51,743 nt of DNA, taken from Acidobacteria bacterium Mor1. Its GTDB lineage: Bacteria; Acidobacteriota; Polarisedimenticolia; Polarisedimenticolales; Polarisedimenticolaceae. Positions 40,950 to 48,735 of the stretch are shown piece by piece. A program made the position numbers and the translations under genes. The notes beneath the pieces are model-generated. The model was not told where the DNA came from and did not search any database. It saw only the letters and a list, made by a program, of their open reading frames with translations. The stretch spans positions 4,591,835 through 4,643,577 of the forward strand of contig CP011806.1 of NCBI GenBank assembly GCA_001664505.1, written 5' to 3'. The first letter of the stretch is position 1. Each line of letters opens with the position of its first letter.

Positions 40950-42115
40950 TCGCGACCGGACGCCGTGATCTGCGACAGCAGGCCGCGCAGGGTCAGCCCC
41001 GCCTGGAGGGCGGCAAGCTTGCCCAGGCGCAGGATGCGTTGCCCGAAGTTCACGGCGTGAACCGGCTCCGGTGCCATGACCAGGGTCGGTTGGAGACTAC
41101 GACCGAGCAGGCGCACACGATCGGTCGAACCGCGCAGAAGCCACAGCTGCAGCAGCATGCCCGTGGTGAAGCTCCGTTCGAAGCGCTGCTCGAGGAGCGC
41201 GGCTTGAGGACGCATCGCCGAGATGAAGAAGCGGGAAACCGGCCCCGGAGTCAGCGCGCGCATGCCGCGGGCGGGCAGGGGCGTTCCCAGCAATCGCGCG
41301 GCGGTCTGCAGGGTGACGGCAGTCGCCGAGCGCAGGTTGCCGCGAGTCGCCTGTTCGACCAGCACCTCCCAGTCGAGCCGGCCCGAGGCGACCAGGCGGT
41401 CGACCTCGACGGCGCGGGAGAGTCGGGAGAAACCCTCCTGGAGGTTTTGCAGCACCAGATGGAGCAGCTGATGCTCGGCGCAGGGCACCAGGCGTGCCAC
41501 GCCACCCTCGTCGCAGCTCGCCGCCCGTTCCAGCACGGCGTCGGGGTCGAGGTCGAAGAGCCATTCCCGTTTGGCCAGGCCCCAGTGCAGTTCGATCAAC
41601 GGCATCGCGTTGTGCCACATCGGCAGATGGAAGTGATGGTCCAGATAGGCGTCGAACAATTCACGACTGGGCGGTCCGGTGAAGCCCATGCCGCTCATCA
41701 GCTCGATGGCCCGTTCGAGGTCGGCGCGGCCGACCAGCAGATCGACGTCCCGCAGATCCCGTTCGACCGGGTCGCTGTAGAGCTCGTCCGCCGACGCGGC
41801 GCCCTTGAGCACCACGGCCCGAACTCCGGAACCTGCGAGGGTCTCGGCGATGCGATCCCGGGCGAAGCCGAAACCGGCCGAGCGGCGTCGCAGTCGCCTC
41901 AGCATCTCTCCGATCTCGTGTCCGCGAGGGGTGTCCGCCGGGAAGCAGCCGGAGCGCTCCAGCACCGAGAGGCTGAGCCCCAGCACCCGGTGCCGCGAGG
42001 CGAAGTCGACGAAGCTGCGCCACTGCGCCGTGTCTTCCAACGGCGCAACGAGCCGCGCGTCCGAGAAGGGCTCGGTGCGACGCCGGCACAGATTGACGAG
42101 CAAGGTCTCGAGCAT
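40901..42115 (-). CDS. Nucleotidyltransferase-family protein (NTP_transf_5-like)
   Basis: This 404-residue protein belongs to an uncharacterised nucleotidyltransferase group. Its core has GVRAVVLKGAASADELYSD and the metal-binding strand RDLRDVDLLVGRADLERAIE (D-x-D type). PLIELHWGLAKREWLFDLDP and HQLLHLVLQNL follow. The family often occurs beside polysaccharide genes, and also beside HprK-like kinases in peptide-modification clusters. It is the only minus-strand gene right of 35 kb and is divergent from the deacetylase gene across 92 bp. Substrate unknown. Confidence 0.8.
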   Translation of the reverse strand: MLETLLVNLCRRRTEPFSDARLVAPLEDTAQWRSFVDFASRHRVLGLSLSVLERSGCFPADTPRGHEIGEMLRRLRRRSAGFGFARDRIAETLAGSGVRAVVLKGAASADELYSDPVERDLRDVDLLVGRADLERAIELMSGMGFTGPPSRELFDAYLDHHFHLPMWHNAMPLIELHWGLAKREWLFDLDPDAVLERAASCDEGGVARLVPCAEHQLLHLVLQNLQEGFSRLSRAVEVDRLVASGRLDWEVLVEQATRGNLRSATAVTLQTAARLLGTPLPARGMRALTPGPVSRFFISAMRPQAALLEQRFERSFTTGMLLQLWLLRGSTDRVRLLGRSLQPTLVMAPEPVHAVNFGQRILRLGKLAALQAGLTLRGLLSQITASGRDQMRFWSSQASSSERL

Positions 42116-42207
42116 CAGGGGAAATGGACCCTTTCTTCGCCTATTAAGTCACATTCTGTCATGTTTTTGCCGCAGTCCCATCGAATCGTGCGGACCCGTG
42201 AACAAAC

Positions 42208-43173
42208 ATGGGGGATGGCCGGGTGAGTCGCAACGGCGTGTTGCACGCGATGACCATCGACGTCGAGGAGCACTTTCAGGTCTCCGCCTTCGAGGGGGTC
42301 GTTCCCCGGGAAGACTGGGAGACCCTGCCCAGCCGTGTCGAGGCCAATACGGAACGGCTGCTCGATCTGTATGACGCCTGCGGGGTGCGCTGCACCTTCT
42401 TCGTGCTGGGCTGGGTCGCCGAGCGCTATCCCGAGCTGGTTCGACGCATCGCCGAGCGCGGGCACGAGATCGGCTCCCACGGCTTCAGCCACCGGCTGAT
42501 CTACAACCAGACGCCGGAGGAGTTCGCCGAGGAGGCGAAGCGCTCCAGGGACTTCCTGCGGGAGATCAGCGGGCAGCCGGTCTACGGCTACCGGGCGGCT
42601 TCGTTTTCCATCACCCGGCGCAGCCTCTGGGCGCTGGATGCCCTGGTCGAGGCGGGCTATCGCTACGACTCGAGCGTCTTCCCGGTGCTCCATGACCGCT
42701 ACGGTGTGCCCGGGGCCAAGAAAGAAATCCACCGGCTGAAGACTCCGTCCGGGGCGGAGCTCGTCGAGGTACCCCCCTCGACCATGACCCTGGGCAAGGC
42801 GACCCTGCCGGTGGCCGGGGGCGGCTACCTGCGGATCTATCCGCGGATGCTGACCCGCTGGGCGGTGCGGAGCCTCGACAAGGCCCGGCGCCCCGCGATC
42901 GTCTACGTCCACCCCTGGGAGGTGGACCCCGAACAGCCCCGGGTTCAAGGGGCGTCGCTCAAGAGCCGTTTCCGCCACTACTGGGGGCTCAAGACCACCG
43001 GGCCCAAGCTGCGGGAGCTGATGCAGCGGCACCGCTTCGGGACCATGCAGGAAGTGATCGAACAGACCCTCGGCCCCCTGGAGGGAGAGGTCAAAACGCC
43101 CGCGCGGGATTATGTTCCCGCCACTGGACTCCGAAACCCCGAGCCTGCCGCCGGCGACCCGGCGGGGGCGTAG
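42208..43173 (+). CDS. Polysaccharide deacetylase of XrtA-type loci
   Basis: This carbohydrate esterase family 4 protein has up to 321 residues. It shows TIDVEEHFQVSAFEG (catalytic base and metal Asp region), GHEIGSHGFSHRLIYN with the two metal His, GYRAASFSIT, and YVHPWEVDPEQPR. The pattern matches the deacetylases of exosortase-linked exopolysaccharide loci, which lack a signal peptide. The start is either ATG 42208 or GTG 42223; the latter has GGGGGAT upstream. The C-terminal tail after EVKTPARDY is poorly conserved. It ends 10 bp before the FemAB-like gene. Confidence 0.9.
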   Translation: MGDGRVSRNGVLHAMTIDVEEHFQVSAFEGVVPREDWETLPSRVEANTERLLDLYDACGVRCTFFVLGWVAERYPELVRRIAERGHEIGSHGFSHRLIYNQTPEEFAEEAKRSRDFLREISGQPVYGYRAASFSITRRSLWALDALVEAGYRYDSSVFPVLHDRYGVPGAKKEIHRLKTPSGAELVEVPPSTMTLGKATLPVAGGGYLRIYPRMLTRWAVRSLDKARRPAIVYVHPWEVDPEQPRVQGASLKSRFRHYWGLKTTGPKLRELMQRHRFGTMQEVIEQTLGPLEGEVKTPARDYVPATGLRNPEPAAGDPAGA

Positions 43174-43183
43174 CGAGAGGACC

Positions 43184-44221
43184 ATGGAGCGTGAGATCCG
43201 CGTGATGGACGACCTCTCCTCGTTGAGCGAGGAGTGGGACGCCTACGTCGCGCAACAGCCCGAAGCGACCTTTTTCCACACCATGGGTTGGCAGCGAGTC
43301 ATCGACCGCTGCTTCTCCTACCGCCCGGTACGGTTGGCGGCCATGGAGAACGGCAAGATCACCGGCGTGTTGCCGGCGTTCGTCACTCCCCAGTTGCCTT
43401 TCGGCCGGGCGATGATCTCGTCGCCGCTGGCGGTCTACGGCGGCATCGCCGCCGACGACGAGGCGACCCGCCAAGCACTGCTGGCCGCGGGGCAGAAGCA
43501 GGCCGATGACCGCCGGGTGCGCTACCTGGAGATGCGCAACGTCGAGCCGGTCGGCGACATGCCGGTCAAGGAGCTCTACGTGACCTTCCGTCGCGAGATC
43601 TCCGGCGACCACGAAGAGAACCTGGCGGCGATCCCGCGCAAGCAGCGCCGCATGGTGCGCCAGGGCGAGAAGAAGGGGCTGACCTCGGAGATCGGCGGCG
43701 CCGAGTTCCTCGACGGCTTCTACGACATCTACTCCGGCAGCGTGCGCAACCTGGGCACTCCCGTGTTCCCCAAGAAGCTGTTCCGTGCGCTGCTCGACGA
43801 GTTCGGCGATGGCTGCAAGATCCTCGCGGTGTTTCACGAGGGCAAGATGGTCGCCGGCGTGATGACCTTCTTCTTCCGCGACCAGGTGCTGCCCTACTAC
43901 GGGGGCGCCCTCAAGGAAGCGTTCAAGCTGACGGTCAACGATTTCATGTACTGGCAGTTGATGTGCCATGCCGCCGACGAGGGCTACCGGGTCTTCGACT
44001 TCGGCCGCAGCAAGCAGGACACCGGCCCCTACCGCTTCAAGCGGCACTGGGGTTTCGAGCCGGAGCCGCTCAACTACCAGTACCACCTGGTGACCATGCG
44101 GGAGATGCCGGACATGAGTCCGAAGAACCCCAAGTTCTCCATGGCCATCGAACTGTGGAAGAAGATGCCGCTCCGTCTGACCCAGTGGATCGGGCCCAGC
44201 GTGGTGAGGTACTTCCCTTGA
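43184..44221 (+). CDS. FemAB-like GNAT protein of XrtA-type loci
   Basis: This 345-residue protein starts at ATG 43184, with GAGAGG upstream. It has the two GNAT subdomains of FemAB relatives: PEATFFHTMGWQRVIDRCF, GVLPAFVTPQL, PRKQRRMVRQGEKKGLTSE, AVFHEGKMVAGVMTFFFRDQ, then VFDFGRSKQDTGPYRFKRHW and GFEPEPLNYQY. In exosortase loci such proteins are thought to add an amino-acyl or acyl group to a sugar, but no activity is proven. The stop overlaps the next gene (TTGA). Confidence 0.88.
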   Translation: MEREIRVMDDLSSLSEEWDAYVAQQPEATFFHTMGWQRVIDRCFSYRPVRLAAMENGKITGVLPAFVTPQLPFGRAMISSPLAVYGGIAADDEATRQALLAAGQKQADDRRVRYLEMRNVEPVGDMPVKELYVTFRREISGDHEENLAAIPRKQRRMVRQGEKKGLTSEIGGAEFLDGFYDIYSGSVRNLGTPVFPKKLFRALLDEFGDGCKILAVFHEGKMVAGVMTFFFRDQVLPYYGGALKEAFKLTVNDFMYWQLMCHAADEGYRVFDFGRSKQDTGPYRFKRHWGFEPEPLNYQYHLVTMREMPDMSPKNPKFSMAIELWKKMPLRLTQWIGPSVVRYFP

Positions 44222-45429
44222 ATATCCTCTACCTCTGCCACCGGATTCCTTTTCCTCCCAACAAGGGGGACAAGATCCGGTCGTTCAATCAGATCCGGCT
44301 GTTGGCGCGCAATCACAACGTGCATCTGGCCTGCATGATCGACGATCCGGAGGATCGCCAGTACGTGGCCGAGCTCGAGAAGTACTGCGCCTCGGTCGAC
44401 GTGGCCTTCCGCGGTTCTGCGTCGCAGAAGCTCCATGCCCTGGGTTCGCTCCCGGGCAAGCGGCCGCTGTCGGTGGCGATCTTCCACTGCTCGGAACTGC
44501 AGAAGAAGGTCGATCAGCGGCTCGAGAGCGCTTCGATCGACGCTGTGTTCGTCTTCTCCTCGGCGATGGCCGAGTACGTGATGCACCGGGACGATCTGCC
44601 GCGGCTGATGGATTTCGTCGACGTCGACTCGGAGAAGTTCCGGGCCTACGCCTCTCATCAACGGTTCCCGATGAGCTGGATCTACCGCATCGAGGCCGAC
44701 CGCCTGCGCCGCTACGAACAGCACGTGTCCGAGACCTTCCAGGCCTCGCTGTTGGTCTCCGAGAGCGAGGCGCGGTTGTTCAAGGAGCGCACCGGCACCC
44801 CCGGGGACGTGCTGCCCAACGGAGTCGATCTCGAGTACTACTCGCCGATCCGGCCCGGGACCCGCAGCGATCCGCCGGCGCTGGTCTTTACCGCGGTGAT
44901 GGACTACCTGCCCAACGTCGACGCGATGAAGTTTTTCTGTCGCGAGATATTCCCTCATATCCAGGCGGAGATGCCCGAGACCAAGATGTTCATCGTCGGC
45001 CGCAACCCGACCAAGGAGGTCGAGGCGCTGGCCACCGACCAGGTGGTGGTGACCGGTTCCGTACCCGACGTGCGGCCCTATCTGGAGCAGGCCTGGGTTG
45101 CCGTGGCTCCGTTCAAGATCGCCCGCGGCGTCCAGAACAAGGTGCTCGAGGCGATGGCCGTCGGCTTGCCGGTGGTCGGGACCTCCCTGGCCTTCCAGGG
45201 AATTCCCGCCCGGGAGCAAGATGGCGTGCGCTGCGCCGACAAGCCCGAGCGTTTTGCCCAGGAAGTGCTGGAGTTGCTCAAGGACCGGGCCCTGCTCGAC
45301 CGCGAGGGACAGAGCGCCCGGGCCTACGTCGAGAACAAGCACGGCTGGGACGAGCACGGTGCCCAGCTCGAGCGGCTGCTCGATGAGTTTTCCCGCCGGC
45401 CGGAGCCGGCCCTGACGCCGGTGTCATGA
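44218..45429 (+). CDS. Glycosyltransferase of XrtA-type loci (Stp1-like)
   Basis: This GT-B glycosyltransferase has 403 residues. The best start is TTG 44218, which overlaps the FemAB-like stop as TTGA and yields MNILYLCHRIPFPPNKGDKI, the usual N-terminus. An open frame reaching 43963 runs through the preceding gene and was rejected. The C-terminal donor domain has LVFTAVMDYLPNVDAMKFF, MFIVGRNPTKEVEALA, and the signature ARGVQNKVLEAMAVGLPVVG. It resembles the sugar transferases associated with exosortase systems. The stop overlaps the next ATG as ATGA. Confidence 0.92.
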   Translation: MNILYLCHRIPFPPNKGDKIRSFNQIRLLARNHNVHLACMIDDPEDRQYVAELEKYCASVDVAFRGSASQKLHALGSLPGKRPLSVAIFHCSELQKKVDQRLESASIDAVFVFSSAMAEYVMHRDDLPRLMDFVDVDSEKFRAYASHQRFPMSWIYRIEADRLRRYEQHVSETFQASLLVSESEARLFKERTGTPGDVLPNGVDLEYYSPIRPGTRSDPPALVFTAVMDYLPNVDAMKFFCREIFPHIQAEMPETKMFIVGRNPTKEVEALATDQVVVTGSVPDVRPYLEQAWVAVAPFKIARGVQNKVLEAMAVGLPVVGTSLAFQGIPAREQDGVRCADKPERFAQEVLELLKDRALLDREGQSARAYVENKHGWDEHGAQLERLLDEFSRRPEPALTPVS

Positions 45430-46565
45430 GTTCGGTAACCGCCGTGGATCTCCGCGTCGAACGCTGTACCTCGCTCGAGGCCTTCGAGGCTCTGGGCGCC
45501 GAGTGGAACGCGTTGCTCGAGAAGAGCGGCCAGCGCACGCTGTTCATGCGTCACGAGTGGCTCAGCGGTTGGTTCAAGTACTTCGCCGAGGACCGCGAAC
45601 TGATGTTGCTGCTGGCCCGGGACGGGGCCGGCGCGCTCTGCGGCATCGGTCCGTTCTGCGTCGAGAAGGAGCAGGGCTTGCCCCCGGCCCGCTCGCTGGC
45701 TTTCCTCGGCACCACCCGGATCAGCTCCGAATACCTCGACCTGATCGTCGACCCCGATCGCGCCCAGGCGGCGCGGGACTGCCTGATGGCGGCGATGGTC
45801 GATGCCGACGCTCCCTGGGACCGGGTGCGTGCCGGCGACATGCTGGAGTCGGCCCAGCTGCTGGAAGCCGCCGCCGCCCTGGATGGTGAGCGCTACCTGG
45901 TCGAGGTCGACGAGGACAAGATCTGTCCGCGCATGGACCTGCCCGGCGATGCCGAGGCGTTCATGCAGCAGATGAGCTCCAAGAACCGCAAGATGCTGCG
46001 CCAGTACACCCGCAAGCTCGAGGCGGCGGGTGCCGAGGTCGAGCAGATCACCGATGCCGCGGACCTGAACGGCGCCCTGGACGACCTGTTCGTCCTGCAC
46101 AAGCAGCGCTGGACCTCCCGTGGCGAGAGCGGCAACTTCGGCGACGACCCGGTTCAGGGTTTCCATCAGGAGGTCGCCGCCAGGCTCCTGGCCGACGGCC
46201 GCCTGGGCCTCTACGCCATGAAGGCCGAGGGCAAGCGCTTCGCCATGCTCTACGGCTTCCGCGACGGAAAGACCTTCAGCTATTTCCAGGCGGGGATGGA
46301 TCCGGAGTGGGCCAACCTGAGCCCCGGCTTCGTGCTGATCGGCCATGTGGTGCGGGACGCCATCGGTCACGGCCTCACCGACTTCGATTTCCTGCGCGGC
46401 CCCGAGAGCTACAAGCAGCGCTGGACCAAGGTCGAGCGCATCACCCGCCGGGCCACGGTGACTCCCCGTTCGAACTGGAAGGGGATGGCGCGCCACAAGG
46501 CCGAGCGTTCGTTGCGCGCGGCCAAGTCGGCGGCCAAGAAACTGCTGCGCCGAGAGGAAGAGTGA
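45426..46565 (+). CDS. GNAT/FemAB-like protein (CelD/BcsL type)
   Basis: This 379-residue protein has the double GNAT-like fold of CelD/BioF2-type acyltransferases: EAFEALGAEWNALLEKSGQR, RHEWLSGWFKYF, MSSKNRKMLRQYTRKLEAAG, GFRDGKTFSYFQAGMDPEWA and TDFDFLRGPESYKQRW. It has no signal or membrane segment. It is unlike the FemAB-like protein at 43184 in detail, so the locus has two such enzymes. It starts in an ATGA overlap with the preceding glycosyltransferase and ends with a Lys/Arg-rich helix. It probably acylates the polysaccharide or a precursor. Confidence 0.85.
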   Translation: MSSVTAVDLRVERCTSLEAFEALGAEWNALLEKSGQRTLFMRHEWLSGWFKYFAEDRELMLLLARDGAGALCGIGPFCVEKEQGLPPARSLAFLGTTRISSEYLDLIVDPDRAQAARDCLMAAMVDADAPWDRVRAGDMLESAQLLEAAAALDGERYLVEVDEDKICPRMDLPGDAEAFMQQMSSKNRKMLRQYTRKLEAAGAEVEQITDAADLNGALDDLFVLHKQRWTSRGESGNFGDDPVQGFHQEVAARLLADGRLGLYAMKAEGKRFAMLYGFRDGKTFSYFQAGMDPEWANLSPGFVLIGHVVRDAIGHGLTDFDFLRGPESYKQRWTKVERITRRATVTPRSNWKGMARHKAERSLRAAKSAAKKLLRREEE

Positions 46566-46569
46566 GCCG

Positions 46570-48735
46570 GTGACGACCCCCCGCAAGCTGCGCCTGATGC
46601 ATACCGTCCACGTGCTGGGACTGGGCGGCATGGAGTACGGCGTGATCAAGCAGGTGCATCGTCTCGATCCCGAGCGGTTCGAGCCGATGATCTGTGCGCT
46701 GTGGTTCCAGGAGGAGAGCACCAAGCCGCTGATCGAGCCGCGCATTCCGGTGTTCACCCTGGACAAGGGTGAGTCGTTCAATCCGCCGTCGATCCTCAAG
46801 CTGGCCCGCCTGATGCGGGAGCAGAAGGTCGACGTGGTCCACTCCCACAATTTGCCGACCTATTTCCACACCATCGCCGCCGCCATGCTGGCCGGCGTGC
46901 CGGTGGTGGTCCACGGCGAGCACGGCCGGGAGAGCAAGGAGCTTCCCTGGCACCGCGCGTTGCTCAGTCGCTGGATGGCTCGCCGCGTCGACAAGCTCAC
47001 CACCGTCTCCGAGGATCTCGGCCGGGAACTGGTGACCCGCTGGGGCGTGCGCCCCGAACGGGTGCGGCCGGTGCCCAACGGAGTCGACCTGGAGCGGATG
47101 GGCGCGGGCTACGATACCGCCGCCCTGCGCGAGGAGTTCGGCTTCGACGCCGACGCGCCGGTGGTGCTCAACATCGGCCGGCTGCGCCCGGTCAAGGATC
47201 ACCCGACCTTGCTGCGGGCCTTCGCCAAGGTGCTGCAGCATGTGCCCCGGGCCCGGCTGCTGCTGGTGGGCAGCTCTCATCTGGAGTCGGACCTCGACGT
47301 GGTGCGGGGCCTGGTGGACGAACTCGGGCTGGAGTCGTCGGTGACCTTCACCGGCATCCGCCACGACGCGCCGCAACTGCTGGAATTGAGCGACGTCTAC
47401 GTCAACAGCTCGGTCTACGAGGGGATGTCCAACACCATCCTCGAGGCGATGGCGTCCCGCCGCCCGGTGGTCGCCACCGACGTCGGCGGCAACTCCGAGC
47501 TGGTCCAGGACGGCACCACCGGATACCTGGTGCCCTCGAAGAACCCCGACGCCATGGCCGGCCGCATCCTGGAACTGCTGCAGGACGACAGCCTGCGCAC
47601 CCGGCTGGGGCAGGGGGGCCGCAGGCGGGTCGAGCGGCGCCACGCCATGTCGAAGATGGTCGGCAGCTACGCCGAGGTGTATCGCGAAGGGCTCGAGCGC
47701 AAGCGGCTGCGCAAGCGGAAGGGCATGCGCGAGCGGGTCAAATCGCTGATCGCCCGCACGGTCAATCTCGGCGGCAAGCTCTCGAAGGCTCCGGCCAACC
47801 GGCTCTCGATCCTGACCTACCACCGGGTGCTGCCGCTTCCCGAAGCGGGTGAGTATCCGTTCCCGGCGATGGTGATGGCCAAGGATCACTTCGAGGCCCA
47901 GATGGCTCATCTGGCCCGGGAGTACAACGTGCTGCCCCTGGACGAGGCGGTCGATCGGCTGCGGGCCGGCGACCTGCCGCCCCGGGCGGTGGCGATCACC
48001 TTCGACGACGGCTACCGGGACAACCTGGAGCACGCGCTGCCTGCGATGGAGCGCTACGGGTTGCCCTCGACCCTGTTCGTGGTCACCGACGTGGTCACCC
48101 GGGGAGAGCGGCTATGGTGGGACGACGTCCACGCCGCCCTCGGCGCTTCGACCCAAAACGGCTTCGATCCTGCGGCGCTTCCCGAGCGGCTACGGGATAC
48201 CGTCGCCGCCGTCCGCGAGGGCGCCGGCGCCGCGGCCAAGACCGCGGAGCTGGTCTACGCGATGAACGATTTCCCCCGTGGCGAACGTTCGGAGCTGCTC
48301 GCTGCGATCCGCCGCATGCCCGGCGCCACGGCGGACGTGGAACCGCTGATGATGGACTGGGAAGAGTTGGACGAGATGCGGCAGGGCGGGGTGACCCTCG
48401 GGGGCCACACCATGAGCCACGCGTTCCTCGACGAGCTCGATGAATCCGCGGCCCGCCAGGAGATCGGCGGTTGCCTCGAGATCCTGCGGGACAAGCTGGA
48501 AGAGCCGGTGCGCACCTTTTCGTATCCCCGGGGCCGCATGATCGAGAGCGTCAAGCCGCTGTTGCGCGACGCCGGGATCGACGTGGCGGTGACCACCGAG
48601 CCGGGGATCAACGGAAGCGACGCCGATCCGTTGGCCCTCAACCGGGTCGACTCGGGCTATTTTCGCAGCCACGGCGACTTCGATCCTCATGTCTTCGATG
48701 CCGAGGTCACCGGCCGTATTTCGAGGTTCCGCTGA
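46570..48735 (+). CDS. Glycosyltransferase fused to a polysaccharide deacetylase
   Basis: This 721-residue protein has two parts. Residues ~1-375 are a GT-B glycosyltransferase: TVHVLGLGGMEYGVIKQVHR, VDVVHSHNLPTYFHT, VVLNIGRLRPVKDHPTLLRA, YEGMSNTILEAMASRRPVVA. A basic linker (about 377-410, RKRLRKRKGMRERVK) follows. Residues ~413-700 are a CE4 deacetylase: ILTYHRVLPLPEAGEYPF, AVAITFDDGYRDNLEHALPA, LGGHTMSHAFLDELDESAAR and FSYPRGRMIESVKPLL. Adding and trimming a sugar could be coupled in one protein. Start is GTG 46570. It overlaps the next gene as TGATG. A separate XrtA-type deacetylase is encoded at 42208. Confidence 0.9.
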   Translation: MTTPRKLRLMHTVHVLGLGGMEYGVIKQVHRLDPERFEPMICALWFQEESTKPLIEPRIPVFTLDKGESFNPPSILKLARLMREQKVDVVHSHNLPTYFHTIAAAMLAGVPVVVHGEHGRESKELPWHRALLSRWMARRVDKLTTVSEDLGRELVTRWGVRPERVRPVPNGVDLERMGAGYDTAALREEFGFDADAPVVLNIGRLRPVKDHPTLLRAFAKVLQHVPRARLLLVGSSHLESDLDVVRGLVDELGLESSVTFTGIRHDAPQLLELSDVYVNSSVYEGMSNTILEAMASRRPVVATDVGGNSELVQDGTTGYLVPSKNPDAMAGRILELLQDDSLRTRLGQGGRRRVERRHAMSKMVGSYAEVYREGLERKRLRKRKGMRERVKSLIARTVNLGGKLSKAPANRLSILTYHRVLPLPEAGEYPFPAMVMAKDHFEAQMAHLAREYNVLPLDEAVDRLRAGDLPPRAVAITFDDGYRDNLEHALPAMERYGLPSTLFVVTDVVTRGERLWWDDVHAALGASTQNGFDPAALPERLRDTVAAVREGAGAAAKTAELVYAMNDFPRGERSELLAAIRRMPGATADVEPLMMDWEELDEMRQGGVTLGGHTMSHAFLDELDESAARQEIGGCLEILRDKLEEPVRTFSYPRGRMIESVKPLLRDAGIDVAVTTEPGINGSDADPLALNRVDSGYFRSHGDFDPHVFDAEVTGRISRFR

